Shown: positions 25,176-33,519, counted from the first letter of the stretch. The stretch: DNA of 45,855 nucleotides from an uncultured Acidimicrobiales bacterium (GCA_938015575.1 CALLPT010000293.1:1-45855), one strand, 5' to 3'. The notes: a model not told the origin generated them from the sequence alone. Program-made: numbers and translations.

Positions 25176-26395
25176 CGCTCGAACCGAGTGACGACCTCGA
25201 TACGGCTCGTGTCGGGAAACATGTCGATGACGACGCTGCCCGCGTGAGCCCAGCCGGCTTCCACAAGTAGTCCGCTGTCGCGGCCAAGCGATGCCGGGTC
25301 ACAGCTCACCAACACCAACTCATCGGCTCCCGCCGCGTTGACGACGGCGACGCCATCGGCGCCGAGACCGGCCCGGGCAGGGTCGGCGATCACCGCTCCG
25401 TAGCGCACGGTCGGGGACCAATCTTCGACCCGGGCTTCGACCACCTCGACGTTGGGGCCCAGATTATGGACGGCGTCGCGTACGGCGTGCGGATGGGATT
25501 CGACGGCCGTAGCAACCCGATCGGGCGCCGCTCCCCCGCCAAGCAGTCCAACGCCGGCGTACAGGTCGAGCACCGGGCCCTCGCCCGGCCCAAGTGATTC
25601 GCGCACCGAGCGCACCAGGGCCTCGGCGCCTCGATCCGACGTCTGAAAGAACGCCGAGGCAGACACCCGCCAGTCGCGCCCCGCGATCGCCGTGGTGTAG
25701 GACGCATCGCCCGGCTCGGCTGCGTCGACGACGAGCACATCGTCGGGGAGTTCGGCCACCGCGTCGGCGTGTGCGTCTGCGGCAACGACAGCCATGCGGT
25801 CGCCAGAGCCTGTTCCCAACCGAAACGTCACCTCGTCGACGCCGCTAAACCGGCCGACGCGGACGAGCGCTTCGAGGTCGGGATGCAGGGCCTGGCAACT
25901 GTCGGCGGCGAACCGATGATCGGATCGGCGTCGCCGGTAGCCGGCACGCCCGTCGATCACGGCACATCGGGTCGTCACCCGATGGCCGCCCGGGGTCGGA
26001 TCGTGCGTGACCTGGGGTTCGGGAATGCCGCCAAGGCGAATGAGCTGGTCGCGCACGATCTGGGCCTTGAACGATCGAGCATCGCCGGGCGCCACATGCA
26101 GCCAATCGCAACCGCCGCAGACGCCCGACAGGGCGTGATCGCAGAGCAGCGGCGCTCGGGCCGGGCCGGCTTCGATGATCTCGATCAGGTCACCGCGCGC
26201 CCACCGCTTCTTCGACGCCGACAATTGGATTCGCACCCGCTCTTCGGGCACCGCACCGTGGACAAAAGCGACCCGCCCGTCCCCGAGCCTCGCGACGGCT
26301 TCGCCGCCGGTGGCCATTCGTTCGGTTCGGACCTCCTCGATGTCGCCGATGGCGGCTCGAGCGAGCTGCGGTTGCGATCGATCTGGGTTGTCCAC
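25172..26395 (-). CDS. RNA (uracil-5-)methyltransferase, TrmA/RumA-like
   Basis: A 407-residue SAM-dependent RNA methyltransferase. An N-terminal TRAM-like barrel (about 20-75) is followed by the cysteine set LLCDHALSGVCGGCDW, which fits an iron-sulfur cluster site, then the SAM motif LDLYAGVGLLG near 285. The catalytic cysteine is in LVSCDPASLGRD near 362, with a closing Glu in SRIEVVTRFER. Whether it targets tRNA or rRNA cannot be told. The GTG start has TACCCT ending 6 nt upstream. It overlaps the convergent coiled-coil gene by 4 bp. Confidence 0.85.
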   Translation of the reverse strand: MDNPDRSQPQLARAAIGDIEEVRTERMATGGEAVARLGDGRVAFVHGAVPEERVRIQLSASKKRWARGDLIEIIEAGPARAPLLCDHALSGVCGGCDWLHVAPGDARSFKAQIVRDQLIRLGGIPEPQVTHDPTPGGHRVTTRCAVIDGRAGYRRRRSDHRFAADSCQALHPDLEALVRVGRFSGVDEVTFRLGTGSGDRMAVVAADAHADAVAELPDDVLVVDAAEPGDASYTTAIAGRDWRVSASAFFQTSDRGAEALVRSVRESLGPGEGPVLDLYAGVGLLGGGAAPDRVATAVESHPHAVRDAVHNLGPNVEVVEARVEDWSPTVRYGAVIADPARAGLGADGVAVVNAAGADELVLVSCDPASLGRDSGLLVEAGWAHAGSVVIDMFPDTSRIEVVTRFER

Positions 26396-26454
26396 GACCC
26401 GAGGGTATGGCCTGTGCCACCGCTGCCCTGCCTTCGCGCACTACGTTCGCTTTC

Positions 26455-27144
26455 GTGTCCTCTGCGCGCCCGCTCTCCATTGTCCCGTCCGTGCTCCCCG
26501 CCGACTTCAGTCGCCTTGGCGACGAAGTTGTCGCCCTGTGCGAAGCGGGCGTCGACCGCTTCCAATTCGATGTCATGGACGGCCGATTCGTTCCGAACCT
26601 GACCTTTGGCCCCGACGTCATCGCGTCGGTGCGTGACCGCACCGAAAAGCCGTTCGAGGCCCACCTGATGGTCGAAGCACCCGATGAACTCGCTCACCGC
26701 TATGTCGAGGCGGGTTGCGAGATGCTCATCGTCCACGCCGAGGCGTGCCCTCACCTGCACCGCACGTTGGGTCACATCCGCGAACTCGGCGCTCAGCCAG
26801 CGGTTGCCCTGAACCCCTCGACCCCGGCCAGTGCGGTAGCCCACGTGCTTGACCTGCTCGACATGGTGTTGGTCATGACCGTCAACCCGGGCTGGGGCGG
26901 CCAGCCGTACATTCCGACGATGGAACCAAAGGTGGCCGAGATTCGTGCCATGGTCGACGCTGGCGGCCATGACATCGACATCGAAGTCGACGGCGGCATT
27001 GGTCCGGCAACCATCGCCGGGGCCGCATCGGCAGGGGCGAACTTCTTGGTGGCCGGAAGTGCGCTGTACCGCGACCCTGAGGGACTCGGCCACGCCGTTG
27101 CCGACTTGCGCGAGCGCGCCACCAACGCCGTTAACGGCGCCTGA
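26455..27144 (+). CDS. rpe: Ribulose-phosphate 3-epimerase
   Basis: A 229-residue TIM-barrel enzyme interconverting ribulose 5-phosphate and xylulose 5-phosphate in the pentose phosphate pathway. The signatures SIVPSVLPADF, FDVMDGRFVPNLTFGP, AHLMVE, MTVNPGWGGQ and EVDGGIG are in order. The usual metal-binding His of the HxDVMD segment is Gln here (QFDVMD), while the other metal ligands look intact. The longer frame from ATG 26407 is rejected in favour of GTG 26455, which has a TACGTT box ending 7 nt upstream and gives the normal length. Confidence 0.9.
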   Translation: MSSARPLSIVPSVLPADFSRLGDEVVALCEAGVDRFQFDVMDGRFVPNLTFGPDVIASVRDRTEKPFEAHLMVEAPDELAHRYVEAGCEMLIVHAEACPHLHRTLGHIRELGAQPAVALNPSTPASAVAHVLDLLDMVLVMTVNPGWGGQPYIPTMEPKVAEIRAMVDAGGHDIDIEVDGGIGPATIAGAASAGANFLVAGSALYRDPEGLGHAVADLRERATNAVNGA

Positions 27145-27153
27145 GCCTCGCTC

Positions 27154-27603
27154 GTGCAACACCCTGGAATCGCCTCGCTCATCGCGGCAGTTGCCGCATG
27201 CATGGCGATGCTCGGGCTCGCCGCCTGCTCATCGACGGATCGCTCTCCGCAGGCATTCTGTGAGCAGCTCCAAGTCGTCACGGGACCCAGTGGTGCCGAA
27301 GTCGCCCTGGTCCCGGGAGACGCCGGACGCGTCGATGCGATCGTCGACGAATTGCGGTTGCTGCTTGAGCGCGCCCCCGATGACATCTCGACCACGGTGT
27401 CCTCGCTCATCGACTTCTTCGAGGCGTATCAACTTGAACCGCGGGAGAGCCGTCGAGACCTACTCGTCGAGCGTCAAGACGAGCTGGCCCGAACCTCGAA
27501 GCGGCTCGACGAGTACGCGCTCGCCGAATGTGGCCTGTTCCTGCAGCGGGCGGTTCCCACCCCCATCGCGACCTCGGATCCCGGCATCGAAGCTACCGAA
27601 TAG
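27154..27603 (+). CDS. Small lipoprotein, unknown function
   Basis: A 149-residue predicted lipoprotein, 9 bp downstream of rpe and probably co-transcribed. The signal is 1-24 with lipobox GLAAC and Cys25. The mature part is helical and acidic with two further cysteines (near 36 and 129). Segments such as FCEQLQVVTG and ISTTVSSLIDFFEAY resemble small actinobacterial lipoproteins of unknown role. The GTG start gives a full signal peptide; ATG codons at 27199 and 27205 would shorten it too much. Confidence 0.7.
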   Translation: MQHPGIASLIAAVAACMAMLGLAACSSTDRSPQAFCEQLQVVTGPSGAEVALVPGDAGRVDAIVDELRLLLERAPDDISTTVSSLIDFFEAYQLEPRESRRDLLVERQDELARTSKRLDEYALAECGLFLQRAVPTPIATSDPGIEATE

Positions 27604-27624
27604 GACCTTTGCCGAGCTGCCGTT

Positions 27625-28731
27625 TCAGGTCTCGGCGCCCGGCTGATCGGGAAGCTCGGGTGGCGGCAGTTCTGCGGTCTGGGCTGGTTCGCCGTCGAAC
27701 CAGGCCGGGTACCGCACCATGAGCCAATCCGCGTCGAGCGAAGGATCGTGCACAGGCGTATACGTGCCGTTGTGGACGGTTTGGGGATCTTCGAGGTGCT
27801 GCTCGAACGTGCGGATCGCTGCGGCCGGGACGTCGGCCTCTTCGAAGATCGTCTCCCACTCCAGCGCACTGCGGGCGCGCAGGGCCGGTCGAATCGCGTC
27901 GAAGTAGACCTGCATAGTCTCGGAACGGTCGGCTTCCATGACCGTCGCAAACGTCTCACCGATACCCGCCGCTTCGAGCGACCGTCGCAGCTGCGCACCG
28001 CTCACCGGCGACAGCGTGAGGTAACCCTCGGCCGTCTCGAGCATCAGGCTGCCCGCAGCTTGGGCGCCGACGCTCAGATCCGGCTCCCGGCCCGCGACCC
28101 GATGGCCCGAGGCGATGTCGGCCCCGTAGAAGTACGCCATCGAGTCGACCATTGCGACGTCGCACACCGTTCCCGTGCCGGTGCGACTGCGTTGGTGCAG
28201 GGCTGCGGTGATGGTCTGGGCCGCGAACATCGCACTCACCTTGTCGGCGATGTTGTTGTTGGTATTCATCGGCTCGTCCACACCGGAGAGCTGACTGCCG
28301 GAGCGGGCTTGCACGATCCCGTCATAGGCGGGCAGCTCCGAGCGAGGCCCGTCGGGCCCGTAGCCGGAGACCCGCACCCAGATCAGCTGCGGGAAGTCGG
28401 CCCGCACGGACTCGGCGGTCAGCCCCATGCGCTCGGCCACCGCTGGTCGCCAGTTGGTGATGAGGACGTCGGCGTCGGCGAGCAGTTCACGAAACGCAGC
28501 GAGGCCGTCGTCGGACTTGAGGTTGAGCACGACGTTGCGCTTGTTCTGGTTCGCGGCCCGGAACTGGAGCGACGAGCCACCATAGGAACGGCCGACACGG
28601 CGGTACGGATCCCCTCGGGGTGGTTCGACCTTGATGACGTCGGCGCCGAGGTCGGCCATCATCAGCCCGGCCATGGGGCCGGCAAGGTAGTTGGCGGCCT
28701 CGACGACGGTGAGTCCTTCTAGGGGCGCCAT
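27625..28731 (-). CDS. Family III CoA-transferase (CaiB/BaiF)
   Basis: A 368-residue acyl-CoA transferase that should move CoA between carboxylic acids. The N-terminal EAANYLAGPMAGLMMADLGA and VIKVEPPRGDPYR segments, the FRAANQNKRNVVLNLK motif and GYGPDGP are typical. Asp196 in DVAMVDSMAYF aligns with the catalytic Asp that forms the anhydride intermediate. AAGGAGA precedes the ATG at 28731 by about 8 nt, which rejects the longer frame to 29016. It is somewhat shorter than the usual 390-430 residues. Confidence 0.87.
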   Translation of the reverse strand: MAPLEGLTVVEAANYLAGPMAGLMMADLGADVIKVEPPRGDPYRRVGRSYGGSSLQFRAANQNKRNVVLNLKSDDGLAAFRELLADADVLITNWRPAVAERMGLTAESVRADFPQLIWVRVSGYGPDGPRSELPAYDGIVQARSGSQLSGVDEPMNTNNNIADKVSAMFAAQTITAALHQRSRTGTGTVCDVAMVDSMAYFYGADIASGHRVAGREPDLSVGAQAAGSLMLETAEGYLTLSPVSGAQLRRSLEAAGIGETFATVMEADRSETMQVYFDAIRPALRARSALEWETIFEEADVPAAAIRTFEQHLEDPQTVHNGTYTPVHDPSLDADWLMVRYPAWFDGEPAQTAELPPPELPDQPGAET

Positions 28732-28898
28732 CGTTCTGTCTCCTTGTGTCGGCTGGCTGACCAAGGGCCACGTCGTCGCGGCCCCGGGCAGGCGTGCGAA
28801 ATTGACCCTAGATGCCTGGGTGAGCGAAGAAAAAGTTGCCCTCATCTGAAGAAATTGGCCCCGACACCCACATTGGCAACACAAACAACAAGATGGGC

Positions 28899-28927
28899 TT
28901 GAGGGTGTCACACCCGGCGAATACCGT
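28899..28927 (+). promoter_or_regulatory. Putative promoter with internal palindrome
   Basis: TTGAGG (28899-28904) and TACCGT (28922-28927) are 17 bp apart, and the -10 box ends 9 nt before the ATG at 28937. A perfect GGGTGT-C-ACACCC palindrome (28903-28915) overlaps the -35 side and spacer and could be an operator. The rest of the 205-bp gap (28732-28936) is relatively AT-rich around 28825-28890 but holds no gene I can see. Confidence 0.4.
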
Positions 28928-28936
28928 GCACAGTTC

Positions 28937-29155
28937 ATGTCTTGGTCCGCCGTGCTCGTCGCCTGCTTCATCGCTTCCCAAGCGGTGTGCATGGCCATGC
29001 TGGTGACCAGCGGCATGTACAGCGAGCTGTTTGGTCGCCACCGACGCGTTGCCCGCGCCGTTGCGGCCGCTCAGGCCCAGGCCCAAACCAGCAGCGACTG
29101 GGTTGAGAACCACGAGTTCTGGGAGATCACCGACCTCGAAGAAGTCGCGTTCTAG
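28937..29155 (+). CDS. Small membrane protein, unknown function
   Basis: A 72-residue ORF with one N-terminal hydrophobic helix (about 4-25, AVLVACFIASQAVCMAML) and a cytoplasmic tail of about 45 residues. The tail is Arg/Ala/Gln-rich, then acidic, ending in the Trp-containing stretch DWVENHEFWEITDLEEVAF. It has its own promoter-like sequence and stands 75 bp before menB. I recognise no family; it could be a regulator or a small subunit of a membrane complex. Confidence 0.5.
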   Translation: MSWSAVLVACFIASQAVCMAMLVTSGMYSELFGRHRRVARAVAAAQAQAQTSSDWVENHEFWEITDLEEVAF

Positions 29156-29180
29156 GCACCTGGCTTCACGCCTGCCATCC

Positions 29181-29226
29181 GGCACCGGACTGGCACCCAA
29201 CTGGCACCGTCCAACCCGTAGGGTTG
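29181..29226 (+). promoter_or_regulatory. menB upstream repeats and operator-like hairpin
   Basis: GGCACC occurs at 29181, 29192 and 29203, exactly 11 bp apart (one helical turn), where the -35 region would lie. CAACCC-GTA-GGGTTG (29212-29226) then covers the TAGGGT -10 box (29219-29224), which ends 6 nt before the menB ATG. The phased repeats and the dyad on the -10 box suggest binding of a regulator, so far unidentified. Confidence 0.45.
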
Positions 29227-29230
29227 CGAC

Positions 29231-30136
29231 ATGGTTTCCGAGATCTTCGACGCGTCGCTCTGGACAGAGGTCCCCGGGTTCGACTTCAGCGACATCACGT
29301 ACCACCGCGCCAACGATGTGGCGGCCGTGCGGATCGCGTTCAACCGACCCGAGATTCGCAACGCGTTTCGCCCCCACACCGTCGACGAGCTGTACCGGGC
29401 GCTCGACCATGCTCGCCAAAGCAGCGACGTTGGCTGTGTTCTGTTGACCGGGAACGGACCCTCACCCCGTGACGGTGGCTGGGCGTTCTGCTCGGGCGGC
29501 GATCAACGCATCCGCGGTAAGGACGGCTACCGCTACACCGAGGGCAATGCCGAGACCGCCGACGCAATCGACCCAGGACGCAGCGGCCGCCTCCACATCC
29601 TCGAGTGTCAGCGACTGATCCGATTCATGCCCAAGGTCGTCATCGCCGTCGTGCCCGGTTGGGCCGCTGGTGGCGGACACAGCCTGCACGTGGTCTGCGA
29701 TCTCACGATCGCGAGCGAAGAGCACGCTCGTTTCAAGCAGACCGACACCGACGTCGCCAGCTTCGATGGCGGTTTCGGTTCGGCCTTGTTGGCCCGCCAG
29801 GTCGGCCAGAAGTTCGCCCGCGAAATCTTCTTTCTCGGCCGCACCTACACCGCGGCCGAAGCGCATGCCCAAGGCGTGGTCAACGCGGTCGTGCCGCACG
29901 CCGATCTCGAAACGGAAGCGCTGCAGTGGGCACGCGAAATCTGCGGCAAGAGCCCGACCGCCCAGCGCATGGCCAAGTTCGCCCTCAACCTCATCGACGA
30001 CGGACTCGTCGGCCAGCAGGTATTCGCTGGCGAAGCGACCCGCCTGGCTTACATGACCGAAGAAGCCCAGGAGGGGCGGGACGCCTTCTTGGAAAAGCGT
30101 GACCCGGATTGGTCTGGATTCCCCTACCACTTCTGA
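29231..30136 (+). CDS. menB: 1,4-dihydroxy-2-naphthoyl-CoA synthase
   Basis: A 301-residue crotonase-fold enzyme closing the second ring of menaquinone from O-succinylbenzoyl-CoA. The oxyanion segments FCSGGDQ (87-92) and GWAAGGGHSLHVVCDLT (144-159) and the QTDTDVASFDGGFGS segment (170-184) with its active-site Asp closely match the mycobacterial enzyme. The C-terminal FLEKRDPDWSGFPYHF is the family ending. No other men gene is in the window. It is probably read from a leaderless promoter. Confidence 0.94.
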   Translation: MVSEIFDASLWTEVPGFDFSDITYHRANDVAAVRIAFNRPEIRNAFRPHTVDELYRALDHARQSSDVGCVLLTGNGPSPRDGGWAFCSGGDQRIRGKDGYRYTEGNAETADAIDPGRSGRLHILECQRLIRFMPKVVIAVVPGWAAGGGHSLHVVCDLTIASEEHARFKQTDTDVASFDGGFGSALLARQVGQKFAREIFFLGRTYTAAEAHAQGVVNAVVPHADLETEALQWAREICGKSPTAQRMAKFALNLIDDGLVGQQVFAGEATRLAYMTEEAQEGRDAFLEKRDPDWSGFPYHF

Positions 30137-30198
30137 AGCCGGTGGGCACCGGGCTCACGAGAGGGCCGAATCCGAGCGAGTAGATTGTTCCTGCACTC

Positions 30199-31035
30199 AT
30201 GGGCACCTTTGAACTCCTCATCGTCTTCGCTGCACTGATGGCGGTCATCTCCTTGGTGGCGATCGCTATCGATTGGGTGGGGCGACCGTTGAAGAACCGC
30301 CGGTTCATCCCGCGCATCTACCGCTACGAAGACGAAGTCAGCCCCCTCGACGTCGCCCCGCTGCCGTCGCCACTCGTCGCTGCCGGTCCGCCGCTCTCTG
30401 CCGCGCCGCCGGTCTCAGTCACGCCGCCCGTGCTCGCTGCTCCGGCCTCGATGGCGCCCGCCGTCTCGATGCCACCGCTCGCACCACCGCCGGCCTCGAT
30501 GGCTCCCGCGAGCCCGCCCATCGTCAAGCCGTCGACGACGACGGTCGCCGCCAGCCTCGCTCCCCGGCCGCCAAGCGCGACCGGCCCGGTCGCTCCGGCG
30601 ACGACCACGTCGGCGTTTCAGGACAATGTCGGCCTCAACAGCGATGCCGGCGACGCCGGCGAAATCACCGGCGACACCGGCGACACCGGCGACTCAGCGC
30701 GTCCACGCGGCATCGCCGAAACCGTCCGCTCACAGAGCGCGACCGCGTGGACGCCGGACATGCCGCTCGACGCCCGCGTCGACGACGCCAATCCCACGCC
30801 CGACGAAAAGGCGCAGCGCTATTGGATGGCCACGGCGCACGGCGTCGGCGCGACGACACACTTCGACGACGTCAACCTCGCTCGTATGGCCCTTGGCAAG
30901 GCGCCCACACGGCGCAACCCCCGCACCGGCGATGTCGAAGCCATGGAGCTGGTTGGTTTGCGAGCAAGTTCGCACCGCAGCGACGTGCGCATGAAATGGC
31001 CCGATGAGACGGTCGACCCGTGGAGCTCGTCATGA
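30199..31035 (+). CDS. Pro/Ala-rich single-pass membrane protein, unknown function
   Basis: A 278-residue protein with an N-terminal membrane helix (about 4-26, LLIVFAALMAVISLVAIAI) and a basic stretch after it (PLKNRRFIPRIYR). A low-complexity Pro/Ala/Ser region covers about 50-140, and a small tandem GDTGDTGD repeat (around 30645-30694) lies near residues 150-168. The C-terminal 100 residues are charged and may fold. I recognise no family. Its ATG has TAGATT 12 nt upstream. Its stop overlaps the next start (ATGA), so it heads a coupled three-gene unit. Confidence 0.6.
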   Translation: MGTFELLIVFAALMAVISLVAIAIDWVGRPLKNRRFIPRIYRYEDEVSPLDVAPLPSPLVAAGPPLSAAPPVSVTPPVLAAPASMAPAVSMPPLAPPPASMAPASPPIVKPSTTTVAASLAPRPPSATGPVAPATTTSAFQDNVGLNSDAGDAGEITGDTGDTGDSARPRGIAETVRSQSATAWTPDMPLDARVDDANPTPDEKAQRYWMATAHGVGATTHFDDVNLARMALGKAPTRRNPRTGDVEAMELVGLRASSHRSDVRMKWPDETVDPWSSS

Positions 31036-31481
31036 GTCTGGCCCAGTCATTCGCCAAGGGCAGCGGGCGGCGCACCAAGTGGCAGGGATCAACGGTGCAC
31101 TCGGTCCTCAAGGTCGACGTCAGCGCCGGAGACCGGATCGTGGTCGAACGAGTGCGATCGTCGCGGGTGCGGGCCCAGGCACTCAAGCTTGCCGTCGATC
31201 GTGGAGACCTGCGCGCGAACGGCATCGCCGTTCCCGTCGTGTCCATCTGGAGTCACACCGCACCCGAGCGAGTCGAGATCCAGGTCGTTGGCCGGCGAGC
31301 GAAGTCGATTGACATCTGGAACGCATGGTCCTACGAAGGTGTCGACTCTTCATGGATCGGCAACGCGGCCATGCTCGTCGAGCGCGAAGGCCGAGGGCAA
31401 CTTCTGCGCTGTAGCGACGGGCTCGGCGATCCAACGTTCGACGATCTCGTCGTGCGCCTCGAGGTGATTCCTGGTGAGTGA
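31032..31481 (+). CDS. Small predicted beta-rich protein, unknown function
   Basis: A 149-residue soluble protein with alternating hydrophobic strands (STVHSVLKVDVSAGDRIVVE, AVPVVSIWSHTA, RVEIQVVGRR, LVVRLEVIPGE), suggesting a beta-sandwich or barrel. No signal, membrane helix or known motif is visible. The ATG at 31032 overlaps the preceding stop in ATGA; an in-frame GTG at 31020 is a less likely start. The stop is overlapped by the GTG of the Crp/Fnr gene, so all three proteins should be made together. Confidence 0.6.
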   Translation: MSLAQSFAKGSGRRTKWQGSTVHSVLKVDVSAGDRIVVERVRSSRVRAQALKLAVDRGDLRANGIAVPVVSIWSHTAPERVEIQVVGRRAKSIDIWNAWSYEGVDSSWIGNAAMLVEREGRGQLLRCSDGLGDPTFDDLVVRLEVIPGE

Positions 31482-32127
31482 ACGACCGACCAATCCCCTG
31501 CTGTTGCCCGAGGAGCTGAACGCCTTTCGCTCCGTGGGTGTCGAACGCCACTTCGCTCCCGGTGAACGTGTCGTGAGCATCGGCGCCCAATCGAGCGAGG
31601 TTTTCTACCTGATCGAAGGGCTCGTCAAGATCGTCGTGATCTCGACAACGGGAACTGAATCGGTGTTCGGCCTGCGAGCACCCGGTGAGTTCGTAGGCGA
31701 AATGAGCACCCTGAACAACGAGCGGCGTTCGGCCGACGTGGTCGCCATCGAATCGACGCTGGCTGTGATGGTCACGGCTTCTCGTTTCACGGAGTACCTC
31801 GAACGGTTCCCGGCCGTGGCCCTCGCGCTCCTGCGCATGCAAAGCCGTCGGCTCAACGAGATGACCGTGCGCAGCATGCTCGGCGCTCGCTCCGTCCGGG
31901 CACGAGTCGCCCAGCGACTCCTCGAGCTCTCCGGTGGTCTAGCGGCCGATCCCGGCAGTGTCGTCGAACTCACCCAAGGGGACCTGGCCCAGTACATCGA
32001 TGCGAGCCGCGAATGGACCTCCAAGGCGCTCGGCGAACTGCGTCGGGCCGGCGCGATCCGCACGGCGCGCGGGCGAGTGGTCGTGCTCGATCCGATTGCC
32101 TTGCAACAGGCCGCTCTCGAGGACTGA
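31474..32127 (+). CDS. Crp/Fnr-family transcription regulator
   Basis: A 217-residue regulator. The N-terminal cyclic-nucleotide-binding-like barrel (about 15-125) has a phosphate-binding-cassette-like segment GEFVGEMSTLNNERRSADV with the RSA triad expected for cAMP contact. The C-terminal winged helix (about 145-210) has LTQGDLAQYIDASREWTSKA as helix-turn-helix. No cysteine cluster of the FNR type is present. The GTG start overlaps the preceding gene by 8 bp. Its targets are unknown. Confidence 0.85.
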   Translation: MSERPTNPLLLPEELNAFRSVGVERHFAPGERVVSIGAQSSEVFYLIEGLVKIVVISTTGTESVFGLRAPGEFVGEMSTLNNERRSADVVAIESTLAVMVTASRFTEYLERFPAVALALLRMQSRRLNEMTVRSMLGARSVRARVAQRLLELSGGLAADPGSVVELTQGDLAQYIDASREWTSKALGELRRAGAIRTARGRVVVLDPIALQQAALED

Positions 32128-32140
32128 GCGACCCGACCCC

Positions 32141-32180
32141 GCAGCCGAGCAGCCGAGCAGCCGAACAGCCGAACAGCCGA
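32141..32180. repeat. 8-bp tandem repeat
   Basis: Five uninterrupted copies of an 8-bp unit, three GCAGCCGA followed by two ACAGCCGA, lie between the Crp/Fnr stop and the end of a convergent gene. Such arrays can vary in number by slippage. Confidence 0.75.
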
Positions 32181-32186
32181 GCGAGT

Positions 32187-32639
32187 TCAGCCCGCTGACG
32201 ACACCTGCGCCACCCAGCGGTCATCAGTGGGCACCTCGGCGAGCGCCCGAGCGGCATCGAGGGCAAAGTCCAAGACGTCGGCGGTCGGCGTCGCTGGGTG
32301 GATGGCGAGCAGCAGGCCTCGTTTGGAGTGATCGCCGATCTTGTGCCAGGTGGCCGGGACAGCCACGCCGCGTTCCTGGAGGCGTTCGAATGCCTGTGCG
32401 CCCGTCGCATGCAGAACACCGATCTGCGCCGGCTCACCGTCTTGGGGCGGCACCCACGTGACCTCCGGGACCTTGGAGGCTCGGGCGGAGAACAACCGGT
32501 GCAACACGCTCCGCACGGGCAGATGCTCGGCATCGACCCATGGCGAGATCGTCAACCATTCGCTTCCGTCGCCAAGAGCAGAGATCCGATCGATCTCGTC
32601 GACGACTTCGGCTGGGTCATCGTCGCGGAAGTGGACCAT
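32187..32639 (-). CDS. Hypothetical protein
   Basis: A 150-residue soluble protein starting MVHFRDDDPAEVVDEIDRI from the ATG at 32639. In-frame alternatives (GTG near 32657, TTG at 32675) would add up to 12 residues, and no ribosome-binding site decides. It has Trp-containing segments (EWLTISPWVD, VTWVPPQDG, ATWHKIGDHSKRGLLLAIHP) and looks like a compact alpha/beta fold. I recognise no family. It is convergent with the Crp/Fnr gene and divergent from the second Nudix gene. Confidence 0.6.
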   Translation of the reverse strand: MVHFRDDDPAEVVDEIDRISALGDGSEWLTISPWVDAEHLPVRSVLHRLFSARASKVPEVTWVPPQDGEPAQIGVLHATGAQAFERLQERGVAVPATWHKIGDHSKRGLLLAIHPATPTADVLDFALDAARALAEVPTDDRWVAQVSSAG

Positions 32640-32713
32640 GCGGTGTTCGATCGCCACCGCGTCATGTAACCACAATCAGGGCCGGATGCGGCGCCGCGAG
32701 TAGCTTCGTTGCG

Positions 32714-33433
32714 ATGACAGATCTCCGGGCCCGCTTCGACGCGTGGATGGCCGAGCACGACAGCGGCGACGAACCGGCCACACCTGCGGCAACCGTCTTG
32801 GTGCTTCGCGATGGCGACGCTGGCCTCGAAGTCCTCATGGTGCAACGCAACAGCAAGGGCACCTTTGCCAGCAACTGGGTGTTCCCCGGCGGCAAGGTCG
32901 ACCCCGAGGACTTCGACGGCGACGACGACATCGTCGCTGCCAGCCGTCGAGCAGCAAGCCGCGAGGCCGTCGAAGAAGCGGATGTCGTGATCGACGCCGA
33001 TCGGCTAATCCCATTCTCACACTGGATGCCGCCCACCGTCATACCCCGCCGATTCGCGACCTGGTTCTATGCGACCGAGGCCCCGGCCGGGGTCGATGGT
33101 GACGTGACCATCGACGGGGGCGAAATCGTCGATCATCTTTGGGTCACCCCGACCGAGGCGCTTGCTCGTCACAAGGCGGGCGAAGTCGGGTTGGTGCCCC
33201 CGACCTGGATCACCCTCCACCATCTCGAGGCGCATGGATCTGCCGCGGCTGCGCTCGCCGCGATTGCTGATCGGGAGCCGCCGTTCTACTTGACTCGCCA
33301 AATCTCTACCGACCCGCCCACCGTTGCCTGGCACGGCGACGCCGGCTATGAAAGCGGCGACCTCGATGCGCCCGGCGGGCGCCATCGCCTCACGATGCTG
33401 GCGGGCGGCTGGATCTTCGAAGAGCCGAGTTAG
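32714..33433 (+). CDS. Nudix hydrolase, NUDT19-like
   Basis: A 239-residue Nudix protein. WVFPGGKVDPED is followed by an acidic insertion and then AASREAVEEADV, the arrangement seen in NUDT7/NUDT19-type CoA or nucleotide-sugar pyrophosphatases, where the box is split by extra residues. The usual Gly after EEx is Asp. A TAGCTT box ends 7 nt before the ATG; the longer open frame upstream is rejected. Given the many acyl-CoA enzymes around, a CoA-ester substrate is possible but unproven. Confidence 0.8.
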   Translation: MTDLRARFDAWMAEHDSGDEPATPAATVLVLRDGDAGLEVLMVQRNSKGTFASNWVFPGGKVDPEDFDGDDDIVAASRRAASREAVEEADVVIDADRLIPFSHWMPPTVIPRRFATWFYATEAPAGVDGDVTIDGGEIVDHLWVTPTEALARHKAGEVGLVPPTWITLHHLEAHGSAAAALAAIADREPPFYLTRQISTDPPTVAWHGDAGYESGDLDAPGGRHRLTMLAGGWIFEEPS

Positions 33434-33442
33434 AAAAGCGAA

Positions 33443-33466
33443 ACGGACCGCCCGAAGGCGGTCCGT
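33443..33466 (-). terminator. Intrinsic terminator with UUCG loop
   Basis: A perfect 10-bp stem closes a 4-nt loop. On the minus strand it reads ACGGACCGCC-TTCG-GGCGGTCCGT followed by TTCGCTTTTC, giving a stable C(UUCG)G hairpin and a T-rich tail. It ends the transcript of the small MT0933-type gene. Confidence 0.8.
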
Positions 33467-33519
33467 CATGAGCTTTGTCTGGACCGAGCGAACTCGGTCA
33501 GAGGTCAGCGAGCGCTGGT

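Noticed and set aside
30139-30152. CCGGTG/CACCGG hairpin after menB
   Set aside because: The loop is only 2 nt and no T-rich tract follows; weak as a terminator.
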